NCBI RefSeq assembly: GCF_001905345.1
Contig: NZ_LFBV01000013.1
Coordinates: 1 to 64,000, forward strand
DNA: 64,000 nucleotides
Direction: 5' to 3'
Origin: Streptomyces uncialis
GTDB taxonomy: Bacteria > Actinomycetota > Actinomycetes > Streptomycetales > Streptomycetaceae
Shown here piece by piece: positions 42,618-51,325 of this stretch. A program made the position numbers and the translations under genes. Positions within the stretch are counted from its first letter, which is position 1, and every line of letters begins with the position of its first letter. The notes below the pieces were generated by a model. That model worked only from the letters and a program-made list of their open reading frames with translations, was not told where the DNA came from and did not search any database.

Positions 42618-42925
42618 GCCGAGTGAACACCCGACTGCACACCCGGGTGAGCCCGGCCGACGATTCCTGGAACGGCCGCCTCCACGGCTGCCGACCGCCC
42701 GTCGGCGCGGTACGGCGCTCACCTGACCAGCGTCTCTCCGAACCCCGCGGCACGCACCCCGTGGCCACCGGCCCCACCGGGGCCGGCGCACCGGGCACCG
42801 TGTCCGCCGGACCCGTCCGGAGGGCACGCGCGGCGAAGGGGGACGGACCGCACCCCGGCCCTTCCCCTCATCTCTCACCCCTCTCCCCTCTCCCCCGCAT
42901 CCGAGCGACCTCCGAGGAAGACCCC
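42618..42925. other. Long 5' leader of the aldehyde dehydrogenase gene
   Basis: About 308 bases separate the -10 hexamer from the ATG. The frame across it is open but encodes low-complexity sequence with no ribosome binding site at any possible start. I see no riboswitch fold by eye. Pyrimidine-rich CTCTCCCCTCTCCCCC lies just before the start region. Confidence 0.5.
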
Positions 42926-44392
42926 ATGAGCACCGAACCCCAGGACACGCCCTACGCCCGCAACCACATCGACGGCGTCTGGACCGACTCCGACACCATC
43001 CGGGAGTCCGTCGACCCGGCCACCGGCCTGACCCTGGGCCGCTACGCCGACGGCGGCCCCAAGGAGGCCCGCGCCGCGATCGACGCCGCCCGGCGCGCCT
43101 TCCGTACCGGCGGCTGGTCACGCGACCGGGATCTGCGGGCCAAGGCCCTGTTCGAGATGTCGGACCGGATGGCCGCGCGGCGCGACGAACTCGTCGCCCT
43201 GCTGTGCCAGGAGAACGGCAAGATCCCGTCCGAGGCCGCGCTGGAGGTCGATCTGACGATCTCCAAGATCCGTTACTACGGCGCCCTGGCGCTCACCGAG
43301 TCGGGCCGCGCCTCCGAGGTCAAGCCGGGTCTCTACTCGATGACCCTGCGCCAGCCGGTCGGGGTCGCCGGGGTCATCGCCCCGTGGAACTCCCCGGTGA
43401 TCCTCTCCGTGCGCTCCTTCGCCCCGGCGCTCGCCGCGGGCGCGACGGTGGTCCTCAAGCTGCCCGCGCAGACCGCGCTCACCAACAGTCTGCTGTTCGA
43501 GATCATCGCGGAGACCCCGTCGCTGCCGCGGGGCGTGTTCAACGCCTTCACCGAGTCGGGCAGCCAGGGCGCGCGGCTCATCGTCGCCGACCCGGGCGTG
43601 GACGTCATCAGCTACACCGGCAGCACCCGCGTCGGACGCTCGATCATGGCCGACGCGTCCGCCTCACTGAAGGGGATGTCCCTGGAACTGGGCGGCAAGA
43701 CCCCGATGATCGTCTTCGACGACGCCGATCTCGACGCGGCCGTGCCGGTCCTCGCCAAGGCCGTCACCACCTTCACCGGACAGTTCTGCATGACCGGGAG
43801 CCGCATCCTGGTACAGCGCGGGATCGCCGACGAGCTGCGCTCCCGGCTCTCCGCCGCGCTGGAGGCGGTACGGGTCGGGCCGGGCACCGATCCGGCGAGC
43901 GAGATGGGTCCGCTGGTGGACCACGCCAACGCCGACCGGGTCGACCAGGTGGTCGCGGACGCCGCCGCGTACGCGAAGATCCTCGTCCGGGGCGGCCGGA
44001 TCACCGAGGGTCCGCTGGCCGCCGGGGCGTTCGTCCGGCCGAGTCTGGTGGAGGTCGAGGACGTGGAGCGGCCCATCGTCCAGCAGGAGGTGTTCGGCCC
44101 GGTCGCCACGTTCGAGGTCTTCGACGACGAGGCCGACGCGATCAGCCGTGCCAACGCGACGGAGTTCGGTCTCGCGGCGAGTGTGTGGTCCCGGGACGTG
44201 GACCGGCCGCTGCGGGTGGGGCGGGAGCTGGAGGCCGGCACGGTGTGGGCCAACACCTGGGCCGTGATCGTCGACCAGATGGAGGAGGGCGGCTTCAAGC
44301 AGAGCGGGGTCGGGCGCCTCAACGGCGAGCGCGCGCTGGAGGAGTTCCAGGAGATCAAGCACTTCGTCCACGCCGCCCCCAAGCTCCCCTGA
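42926..44392 (+). CDS. NAD(P)-dependent aldehyde dehydrogenase
   Basis: A 488-aa aldehyde dehydrogenase superfamily member. The oxyanion Asn is in VIAPWNSPV, the cofactor loop in SYTGSTRVGR, and the general-base Glu in LELGGKTPMIVF. The catalytic Cys is in FTGQFCMTGSR. The C-terminal motif is EVFGPVATFEVFDDEADAI. It converts an aldehyde to the acid; betaine-aldehyde or aromatic-aldehyde dehydrogenases are the nearest types. GAGGAAG precedes ATG 42926. It is divergent from the alcohol dehydrogenase, and both carry the MarR operator, so they should work in sequence. Confidence 0.9.
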   Translation: MSTEPQDTPYARNHIDGVWTDSDTIRESVDPATGLTLGRYADGGPKEARAAIDAARRAFRTGGWSRDRDLRAKALFEMSDRMAARRDELVALLCQENGKIPSEAALEVDLTISKIRYYGALALTESGRASEVKPGLYSMTLRQPVGVAGVIAPWNSPVILSVRSFAPALAAGATVVLKLPAQTALTNSLLFEIIAETPSLPRGVFNAFTESGSQGARLIVADPGVDVISYTGSTRVGRSIMADASASLKGMSLELGGKTPMIVFDDADLDAAVPVLAKAVTTFTGQFCMTGSRILVQRGIADELRSRLSAALEAVRVGPGTDPASEMGPLVDHANADRVDQVVADAAAYAKILVRGGRITEGPLAAGAFVRPSLVEVEDVERPIVQQEVFGPVATFEVFDDEADAISRANATEFGLAASVWSRDVDRPLRVGRELEAGTVWANTWAVIVDQMEEGGFKQSGVGRLNGERALEEFQEIKHFVHAAPKLP

Positions 44393-44487
44393 CCCGGGCC
44401 GAACCGTAGGTGAGCCGGTGCGGGTACCCGGTGGGTGTGCGCACCGGGACGAGTGGGGCCGGGCGGAAGTGCCCGGGGCCCGCCGCG

Positions 44488-44967
44488 TCAGGGCGCTCCG
44501 TGGAAGCGGTGGTGCAGGGCCCGGACCTGGTCCACCAGGGCCGGTACCGGACCCTCCACCCGCGCACCGGGCACGACGTCCCGGATCGGCAGGGCGCTGA
44601 CAGGGGCGGGCGGCACACCCCACTCGGCGAGCCAGCCCGCCAGTTGCGCCGAGGAACAGATGTAGACGATACGGCCGAGGCCGACCCAGCCATGGGCCGC
44701 CGCGCACATCGGACAGTGCTCGCCGGAGGTGTAGACCGTGGCCGCCGCGCGGTCCTCCGGACGCAGACGCGCCGCGGCCCAGCGGGCCAGTTCGAACTCC
44801 GGATGACGGGTTCGGTCCCCGGAGGCGACCCGGTTGTGATCCTCGAAGAGGACGGCGCCGCCGCCCGCGACGAGGACGGAGCCGAAGGGCTCGTCGCCCG
44901 CCTCCAGTGCCTCGGTCGCCAGTTCCACACAACGCCGCAGATGCGGCAGGTCGGCGTCCTCCACCAC
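44488..44967 (-). CDS. Cytidine/deoxycytidylate deaminase-fold protein (nucleobase deaminase-like)
   Basis: A 159-aa zinc deaminase. The first motif is RTRHPEFELA (H-x-E with the catalytic Glu). The second is SGEHCPMCAAAHGW (PCxxC-like, the two zinc Cys). GDEPFGSVLVAGGG near the N-terminus and the HPE form recall guanine deaminase and TadA-like enzymes acting on free bases. It follows two nitrilase genes and an NCS1 permease gene on the same strand after a 97-base gap, suggesting use of an imported nitrogenous compound. GTG 44967 (or 44964) is preceded by GAGGAGG. Confidence 0.85.
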   Translation of the reverse strand: MVEDADLPHLRRCVELATEALEAGDEPFGSVLVAGGGAVLFEDHNRVASGDRTRHPEFELARWAAARLRPEDRAAATVYTSGEHCPMCAAAHGWVGLGRIVYICSSAQLAGWLAEWGVPPAPVSALPIRDVVPGARVEGPVPALVDQVRALHHRFHGAP

Positions 44968-45064
44968 AGGTGCCTCCTCGCCGGGAAGATCGTCCTTCCA
45001 GGCTACCCGGCCGATGAGGCGCGTTCACCGGGCTCTTCGGCCGGGGAGGCACCGGGCCGGGCGG

Positions 45065-46033
45065 TCACTCCGTGAAGTCGACGCCCGTGCCGCGGCGGCG
45101 GCGGTCGACGGAGAGGCGGAAGATGTCGGGGCGGGCGTAGTGTCCGGCGACGTCCAGGTCGAGGGCCTCGCCGTAGCGGCTGCCGGTGTCGAGGGTCGTG
45201 GTGATCAGCCGGGCCTCGCCGTGGACGGGCGGCAGGATCCAGGTCCCGTCCGGTCCGGCGATGCTGGAGCCGCCGTCGAAGAGCACCCCCTGCTCGGGGG
45301 CGTCCGGACCGACACCCGCCCGGAACGCGTCGCGCAGGTCTGCCGGGAGGTCGTCGGTGGTGAGGAACTGTCCGGCGGACACGACATGGCAGCGGCCCTC
45401 CAGCGCGTAGGACCGGGCCGCGATGGTGTGGCTCTCGGGCATGTCGGGCCAGAGCGCGACATGAAGCTCCTCGTCCTGCGCGTGCAGCGCGTGCCGGGCG
45501 AGCGGGTTGAAGTGCTCCCAGCAGATGAGCCCGCCGAGCCGCCCGGCGGGGGTGTCGACGACCCGCAGTCCGGCGCCGTCGCCCGCCCCCCAGACGATGC
45601 GTTCGGTGTGGGTGGGCGACACCTTGCGGTGCAGGTTCAGGGTCCGGCCGTCGGGGCCGAGGACGAGGAGCGAGTTGTAGAGCGAGCCGCTGGTGCGGGT
45701 GGGGCGCTCGTTCAGCCCGAGGACCACGGTGACCCCGTGCTCACGCGCGGCGGCGCGGACCGGGGCGAGGTCGTCCTCGTCGCCGCCCTCGTGGTCGAGG
45801 ACCGGGCTCTGTTCCAGCAGCCGCGCGTGCCAGTGGCGGGCCTCGGCGTCCCGCCATCCGGCGAGGCCGAACACCCAGGCCGGGTAGCAGGTGAGCCAGG
45901 TCTCCGGGAAGACCACCAGGGACGCCCCGGAGCGCGCGGCGTCCCCGATGTGGACGACGGCGCGGCGCAGGGACTCCGCGAGATCGAGGAGGGCGGGGGG
46001 CTGCTGGACGATGGTGACGGTCGTCCGGGTCAT
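45065..46033 (-). CDS. Nitrilase-superfamily hydrolase (true nitrilase-like)
   Basis: A 322-aa carbon-nitrogen hydrolase. The catalytic triad is visible as Glu in VVFPETWLTCYPAW, Lys in LHRKVSPTHTERIVW and Cys in GGLICWEHFNPL. The CWEHFNPL context and PTHTERIVW are those of branch-1 nitrilases that turn nitriles into acids and ammonia. Length is normal. ATG 46033 overlaps the stop of the preceding amidase-like gene, so the two are coupled. Confidence 0.88.
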   Translation of the reverse strand: MTRTTVTIVQQPPALLDLAESLRRAVVHIGDAARSGASLVVFPETWLTCYPAWVFGLAGWRDAEARHWHARLLEQSPVLDHEGGDEDDLAPVRAAAREHGVTVVLGLNERPTRTSGSLYNSLLVLGPDGRTLNLHRKVSPTHTERIVWGAGDGAGLRVVDTPAGRLGGLICWEHFNPLARHALHAQDEELHVALWPDMPESHTIAARSYALEGRCHVVSAGQFLTTDDLPADLRDAFRAGVGPDAPEQGVLFDGGSSIAGPDGTWILPPVHGEARLITTTLDTGSRYGEALDLDVAGHYARPDIFRLSVDRRRRGTGVDFTE

Positions 46034-46905
46034 GACGGGTCCGATCCGGGGTGGGCGTACAGCGTGGGACGGCGGTCCTGGTGGACGTCGTTGTGTTCGC
46101 TGATGGACTTGTCGCGGGCCTGGGCGAGGTCGACCGTCGCGGTGAGGACCGCCTCCTCGCCCAGCCGCGACGCGGTCACCGGGTAGCCGTCGGCGTCGAC
46201 GACGGTGCTGCCGCCGAGCCAGTCCTGGCCGCGTTCGGTGCCGACACGGTCGGCGACCGCGACGAACATACGGTTGACGGCGGCGTCGGCCTGGACGCGG
46301 ACGATCTCGCCGGGGCGTTCGCCCTCGGGGCGCGGGTACAGCGGCCAGTTGACCGGGCCGCACAGCAGATCGGCGCCGTCGAGGGCGGCGAGCCGTACCC
46401 ATTCGGGGAATTCGAGGTCGTAGCAGACCATGAGCCCGATCCGGCCGTGCCGGGTGTCGACCACCGGGGGGCGCTGTGAGCCAGGGGTGAAGCCCCAGGT
46501 CTTCTCACCGTTCCACAGATGGGCCTTGCGGTACGCGGCGCGCGGCCCGGTCTCGTCGACGAGGACGGCCGAGTTGTAGGTGCGGCCGTCGTCGCCGCGT
46601 TCGGCGAAGCCGCCGGCGATCACGAGCCGGAGCCGGGCGGCGAGCTCGGTCCACTCCCGGACGGTGGGGCCGTCGAGGGGTTCGGCGAGGGCGTGGAGCT
46701 CGGCGGCGTCCTCGAAGACGTAGCCGCAGTTCGCCAGCTCCGGCAGGACGACGATGCCGGCGCCCTGGGCGGCGGCGTCCTCGACGGCGGCGCGGATCCG
46801 CGCGCGGTTCTCCTCGACGCGGCCGACCTGGAGGGCGAGCTGGCAGCAGGCGACCGTGACGGGCCGGGGCCCGGAGGGGGTGCCGACGGGTGCCGTCGGG
46901 GTCAT
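46030..46905 (-). CDS. Nitrilase-superfamily amidase (carbamoylase/omega-amidase-like)
   Basis: A 291-aa member of the same superfamily but a different branch. Glu is in IVVLPELANCGYVF, Lys in AYRKAHLWNGEK and Cys in GLMVCYDLEFPEW. CYDLEFPE is typical of aliphatic amidases, N-carbamoyl-amino-acid and N-carbamoylputrescine hydrolases. Four-base overlaps link it to the NCS1 permease gene before it and the nitrilase gene after it. Together they would hydrolyse a transported nitrile, amide or ureido compound. Confidence 0.88.
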   Translation of the reverse strand: MTPTAPVGTPSGPRPVTVACCQLALQVGRVEENRARIRAAVEDAAAQGAGIVVLPELANCGYVFEDAAELHALAEPLDGPTVREWTELAARLRLVIAGGFAERGDDGRTYNSAVLVDETGPRAAYRKAHLWNGEKTWGFTPGSQRPPVVDTRHGRIGLMVCYDLEFPEWVRLAALDGADLLCGPVNWPLYPRPEGERPGEIVRVQADAAVNRMFVAVADRVGTERGQDWLGGSTVVDADGYPVTASRLGEEAVLTATVDLAQARDKSISEHNDVHQDRRPTLYAHPGSDPS

Positions 46906-48350
46906 CGGGGGGTTCCTTCCAGTTCGGCCTCGCTCGCGGCGCGGGCCTCGGCCTCGGCGCCGCGGTCGAGGTTACGGGAGAGGTACAGGTAGAGCAGCCC
47001 GGACACGGTCAGGCCGACGACGAACGAGAAGTCGGCGCCGCCCAGGGCGTCCGCGACCGGTCCGACGTAGAAGGTGGTGGAGAAGAACGGGATCATCGCG
47101 ACGAAGCCGACCAGGTAGGCGGTGACCCCGCGCCAGGCCCAGCGGCCGTACATGCCGTCCGGCTTGAGGATCTCGGCGATGGCGTACTGGCCGCGGCGCA
47201 CGAAGTAGAAGTCGACGAGGTTGACCGCGGTCCACGGCACCAGGAAGTACAGCATCATCAGCACGAAGTTGTTGAAGCTGCCGATGTAGTCGTCGGGGAT
47301 GAGCAGCGCGACGACGAGCGAGATCACACCCACCACGATCAGCCCGACGACCCGGAGCCGGACGGTCGGACGGACCTTGCGGAAGCCGTCGAGGGCACTG
47401 GCGCCGGTGAGCATGGCGCCGTACGCGTTGACGCCCATGATGGAGATCAGGGCGAGCACCGAGGCGAGGACGACGATCAGTCCGAAGCCGGGGAACAGCA
47501 GGTCGCCGACCTCGCGCAGGGCCAGGATCGGGTCCGGGTCGGGCAGGTAGCTGGCGAGGATCGCGCCCAGCGACATCAGCCACACGGCGGAGAACGCGGC
47601 GCCCGTGTAGACGGCGGTGATCAGCTTGCGGGCGGGGGCGTTGCGCGGGAGGTAGCGGGTGTAGTCGGAGACGTACACCGAGTAGCTGATGTTGTATCCG
47701 GCGGCGAGGGAGAACTGCACGAGGAACGCCGTGGAGTCCCAGCCCGCGGTGGCGGCGGGGGCGCCCGCGGGGATCGGGTTGCCGGAGAAGTGCACGACGG
47801 CGACCACGGTGAGGACGGCGAACACCACGATCAGCAGATACGTCAGCCAGCGCTGCACGAAGTGCAGCAGGTCATGGCCGACGACGGCGATGACGATGGA
47901 GACCGCGATCAGCACCGGGTACCAGAAGAGCTTGCCGTCCGGGAAGATCAGCCCGAGGCCCTGTTCGGCGAGGACGGTGTCGAAGACGAGGAAGCCGACG
48001 TAGACGAAGACCGTCGCGGCGAACGGCACGGTGGAGCCGCGGCTGCCGAACTGCGCGCGCGACTGGATCATCTGCGGCAGACCCATCCGGGGCCCCTGGT
48101 TGGCGTGGAAGGCCATGAAGAAGGTGCCGACGCCGACACCGAGCACGATGGCCAGCACGCTGTACCAGACGCTGAGTCCCATGGAGGCGCCGACGAATCC
48201 GGCGACCATCGTGGGGAGCACGAAGTTGCCGGTGAACCAGAACGGCCCCTGGTGCCACACCTTGCCGTGCCGCTCGGAGCTGGGGACGTAGTCGATCGAG
48301 TGCTGCTCGATCGCTCCTTCGCGACTGGTCGCGGTCTCTGGGGTAGACAT
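46902..48350 (-). CDS. NCS1-family permease (cytosine/purine/hydantoin-type)
   Basis: A 482-aa, 12-helix transporter. The N-terminal HGKVWHQGPFWFTGNFVLPT and AFHANQGPRMGLPQMIQSRA are hallmark segments of NCS1 proteins, with substrate-contacting residues in SLAAGYNISYSVYVSDYTRYLP. NCS1 members import nucleobases, allantoin, hydantoins, thiamine precursors or creatinine with sodium or protons. I start at ATG 48350; an upstream in-frame extension is Pro/Arg-rich. First gene of the permease/amidase/nitrilase/deaminase operon, divergent from an XRE-cupin regulator. Confidence 0.88.
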   Translation of the reverse strand: MSTPETATSREGAIEQHSIDYVPSSERHGKVWHQGPFWFTGNFVLPTMVAGFVGASMGLSVWYSVLAIVLGVGVGTFFMAFHANQGPRMGLPQMIQSRAQFGSRGSTVPFAATVFVYVGFLVFDTVLAEQGLGLIFPDGKLFWYPVLIAVSIVIAVVGHDLLHFVQRWLTYLLIVVFAVLTVVAVVHFSGNPIPAGAPAATAGWDSTAFLVQFSLAAGYNISYSVYVSDYTRYLPRNAPARKLITAVYTGAAFSAVWLMSLGAILASYLPDPDPILALREVGDLLFPGFGLIVVLASVLALISIMGVNAYGAMLTGASALDGFRKVRPTVRLRVVGLIVVGVISLVVALLIPDDYIGSFNNFVLMMLYFLVPWTAVNLVDFYFVRRGQYAIAEILKPDGMYGRWAWRGVTAYLVGFVAMIPFFSTTFYVGPVADALGGADFSFVVGLTVSGLLYLYLSRNLDRGAEAEARAASEAELEGTPR

Positions 48351-48721
48351 CGTCGTCGTCCTATCCGTGGTGGTGGCGGTACCGGCCGGTCGTCCCGCGG
48401 GAGCCGTGTCGGGGGAGAGATGTGCGGAGACCTTCGTACGCCGGTGGGGCCACCGCGCACATGAGGACGCGCGGGGCGACCTGCGGGCGCGTGGGGCGCG
48501 ATGAGGCGGGGACTCCGGCGCGAGGGGGGACATCGCCGGTGTCCGGGGGGCCGAGCGGGGGTTCGACGGCGTTCATCGGAACCTCGGATCTGGTGCACGA
48601 GAAGTTACCTATACACAACAAAGAATGCTTATTAGGCAACTTGCATTCCGGGTAGTCTGGCTCCGGGTCATCACCCTGTCAAGCGTCGTCAGTGGGCCGA
48701 TCGAGCTATCCGAGGACTGCC
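48351..48721. other. Divergent promoter region of permease operon and XRE-cupin gene
   Basis: About 370 bases between two starts. A conspicuously AT-rich island (48595-48650) holds the operator described separately. The rest is GC-rich leader without a coding sequence. Confidence 0.6.
48626..48638. promoter_or_regulatory. Putative operator of the XRE-cupin regulator
   Basis: TGCTTATTAGGCA is a 13-base palindrome with one mismatched pair. It is flanked by the wider inverted repeat GAATGC (48623-48628) and GCATTC (48643-48648). It lies in the only AT-rich stretch of the divergent promoter region. Confidence 0.5.
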
Positions 48722-49306
48722 ATGAAAGCGCTGCACCCGACGCCGTCGGCCGATCCGGTCCGCGTCGGCGCGCGGCTGCGCGCCTGCCGCAAGGACCAGG
48801 GGCTGACCATCGAGCAGGTGGCCGCCGCGGCCCAGCTGACCAGGGGTTTCCTCAGCCGCGTCGAACGCGACGAGACCTCCCCGAGCGTCAACACCCTGGT
48901 CACCCTGTGCCAGGTCCTGTCACTGCCCGTCGGCTCGCTCTTCGAGGACGCCGACACCGAGGTCGTCCGGCTGGCCGACGCGCCGCACATCAACATGGGC
49001 GGGCACGGGGTCCTGGACCGGATGGTCACCCCCCGCGCGCAGTCCAAGGTGCAGGTGCTGCGGTCCCGGCTGGAGCCGGGCGCGCACGGCGGCGACCAGC
49101 TCTACACGATCAACTGCGACGCCGAGGTCCTGCACGTCATCAGCGGTGAGGTCGAGGTGCTCTTCACGGGCCGCGCGGAACGGCTGGCCGCGGGCGACAC
49201 CCTCACCTTCTCCGGCCGCGAGCCCCACAACTGGCGCAACGCGGGCGAGGGTCCCGCCGAGGTGCTGTGGACGTTCGTCCCCGCCGCGTGGAGCGGCTCG
49301 CGCTGA
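48722..49306 (+). CDS. XRE-family regulator with cupin domain
   Basis: A 194-aa regulator. Helix-turn-helix: LRACRKDQGLTIEQVAAAAQ with LTRGFLSRVERDETSPSVNT, about residues 18-57. The cupin barrel (about 105-190) includes VLHVISGEVEVLFTGRAERL and SGREPHNWRNAG. It is the same design as the 8.6-kb regulator but a different subgroup. It is divergent from the NCS1 operon and is expected to sense that operon's substrate or product. Confidence 0.87.
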   Translation: MKALHPTPSADPVRVGARLRACRKDQGLTIEQVAAAAQLTRGFLSRVERDETSPSVNTLVTLCQVLSLPVGSLFEDADTEVVRLADAPHINMGGHGVLDRMVTPRAQSKVQVLRSRLEPGAHGGDQLYTINCDAEVLHVISGEVEVLFTGRAERLAAGDTLTFSGREPHNWRNAGEGPAEVLWTFVPAAWSGSR

Positions 49307-49339
49307 CCACCCCGCCGCGCCACGGGGCCGACGGGGAAC

Positions 49340-49546
49340 CCGCAGGGGCGCCCCGAAGGGGCGCGGGGAACTGCGCGAAACCCACGAGCGACAGCACACG
49401 AGCGACAGCAAAGGACCAAGTGCGCCCAGCCGGACAGACCTCGCAAGCCCGAGCGAAGGCGACCCGCGGGGAACCGCGCGGAACCACCGAGCGACGGCAC
49501 AGCAACAGGTGCACTCAGCCGGACCGACCTCGGAAGCCCAAGCGGC
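49340..49546. repeat. Streptomyces-type 3'-end repeat, one full and one degenerate copy
   Basis: GGGCGCCCCGAAGGGGCGCG-GGGAACTGCGC near 49343-49375 has the same GGGGAACTGCGC tail as the 2.9-kb family but an extended GGGGCGCCCC-GAA-GGGGCG stem. A second, eroded copy (GGGGAACCGCGCGGAACC) follows at about 49477, and the spacer CGAGCGACAGCA is itself repeated. It again separates convergent genes, the XRE-cupin gene and the RiPP-locus ABC gene. Confidence 0.75.
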
Positions 49547-51325
49547 TCAACCCCGCTGCTCCCGGTCCAGCACCCGGGTGAACGGACCGGGTACGGCGGT
49601 GAGTTCCGCCCACGTGCCCTCCTGGGCCACGCGGCCGTCCTCCAGCACCGCGATCCGGTCCGCCCGCCGGATCGTCGCCGCCCGGTGGGCGATGATCAGC
49701 GTGGCGCAGTCCGGCAGCGCGGCCAGCAGCTCGGCGTCACCGAGCCCGTCGAGGTTGCTGGTGGTCTCGTCGAGCACCAGCACCCTGGGGCGCGCGATCA
49801 GCGCCCGCGCCAGCGCCACCCGCGCGCGCTGACCCCCGGAGAGGGTCGACCCGCGTTCACCGAGCATCGTGGCGAACCCCTGCGGCAGTCCGTCGGCGAT
49901 CCGGTCGACACCGGTGAGCGCGGCGACCGCGACCAGGTCCGCGTCGGAGGCCGCCGGGGTGCCCAGCCGCAGGTTCTCGCGGAGGGTGCCGTGGAACAGC
50001 GGGGCGTCCTGGCCGACGACCGCCACGGCCGCCCGCAGCTCGGATTCGGCGACCTGGCGCAGATCCACGCTCCGGCCGTCACCGGCCAGCAGTTCGACCC
50101 GGCCGTCGGCCGGGTCCCAGAAGCGGGCCAGCAGATGCGCGCAGGTCGACTTGCCCGCACCGGACGCCCCGACCAACGCCACCGTCTCGCCGGGACGTAC
50201 GAGCAGGTCGAGACCGTCGAGGACAGGCCCGCCGCCGTACCCGAAGCGGACGCCACTGAGCCGGAAGCCCAGCGGACCGTCGGGGACGGGCCGGGGCGAA
50301 CGGGGTTCGGGCGCGCCCCGGGGCGCCCGGACCGCCGCGCCCACCCGGGCGGCGGCGGCACGCAGACAGGCGGCCTGGCCGAGCGCGGCGGCGGAGTCGG
50401 CCACGGGTGCCAGCACCCCGAGGGCGAGGGCCACGGCCGCCGGGACCCACGCGCCTTCCAGCGTGTGCGCGGACACCGCGACGACGGCGACCAGCGAGAT
50501 CACCACCAGGATGTCCCGGACGGCCGCGGACCGTGCCTCCCGGGTCTGCTCCGCGCGCTGGGCGGCGCCGAGCAGCCGCCCGTACCCGCGCAAGTCCGCG
50601 CGGCGCCGGTCGAACGCGCCGAACGCCAGCAGTTCCGGCAGGCCGTCGACGGTCTCGACCGCCCGCGCCGACAGTTCCGCCGCCGCCGACCGGGTGCGCG
50701 CGCCGAGCGCGGCGCGGTCGCGGCCTTCCAGCAGGGGGCCCAGCATCAGCGCGGCGGCCATCGGCAGCACCGCCGGCAGCAGCCAGGGTTCGAGGTCGGC
50801 GAGAACCACCGTGCCCGCACCGAACACGGCTGTGGTGGCCAGGAGTTGGGCGACGGCGTGGGCGTAGAAGAACTCCAGCGCCTCGACGTCGGCCAGCGCG
50901 GCGGACGCCAGGTCCCCGCTGCGGCGGCCGCCGATCCGCAGGGGCGCGCTGCGGGCGAGCCCGTCGAAGACCCGAACGCGCAGTTCGGCCAGCACCCGGT
51001 AGGCGAGGTCATGGGAGAGGTCCATCTCCCACCAGGTGGTCGCCGCGCGGACGAGGACGAGCGCGACAAGGGCGAGGACGGTGCCGGTGCCGGGCGCGGC
51101 GCGGGTCATGACGGCGGTGCCGACGGTGTGCGCGGCGAGCACCACAAGGGCGGCGAGCGCAGTCTGTCCGGCGAGCGCGGCGACGAAGGTCCGTACGGTC
51201 ATGGAGCGATGGGCGCCGAGCACCGGCAACAGGGCGCGCAGCGAACCGCGTTCCGGCGAGGGACTCGCAGGAGAACCGGGACCGGGGGCGGCACCGGGTT
51301 CGGTGGTGCGGTGGTCCATGGTCAT
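49547..51325 (-). CDS. ABC exporter subunit, membrane domain fused to ATPase (second half)
   Basis: A 592-aa half-transporter. The six-helix membrane domain occupies about residues 30-320. The ATPase has Walker A (GASGAGKST), signature LSGGQRARVALARAL, Walker B RVLVLDETTSNLD and the switch His IIAHRAAT. It resembles CydC-like exporters. ATG 51325 overlaps the partner gene's stop. It is the last gene of the azole-peptide operon, so a role in exporting the modified peptide is likely. A cytochrome-bd assembly role is less likely because no cydAB is here. Confidence 0.85.
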   Translation of the reverse strand: MTMDHRTTEPGAAPGPGSPASPSPERGSLRALLPVLGAHRSMTVRTFVAALAGQTALAALVVLAAHTVGTAVMTRAAPGTGTVLALVALVLVRAATTWWEMDLSHDLAYRVLAELRVRVFDGLARSAPLRIGGRRSGDLASAALADVEALEFFYAHAVAQLLATTAVFGAGTVVLADLEPWLLPAVLPMAAALMLGPLLEGRDRAALGARTRSAAAELSARAVETVDGLPELLAFGAFDRRRADLRGYGRLLGAAQRAEQTREARSAAVRDILVVISLVAVVAVSAHTLEGAWVPAAVALALGVLAPVADSAAALGQAACLRAAAARVGAAVRAPRGAPEPRSPRPVPDGPLGFRLSGVRFGYGGGPVLDGLDLLVRPGETVALVGASGAGKSTCAHLLARFWDPADGRVELLAGDGRSVDLRQVAESELRAAVAVVGQDAPLFHGTLRENLRLGTPAASDADLVAVAALTGVDRIADGLPQGFATMLGERGSTLSGGQRARVALARALIARPRVLVLDETTSNLDGLGDAELLAALPDCATLIIAHRAATIRRADRIAVLEDGRVAQEGTWAELTAVPGPFTRVLDREQRG

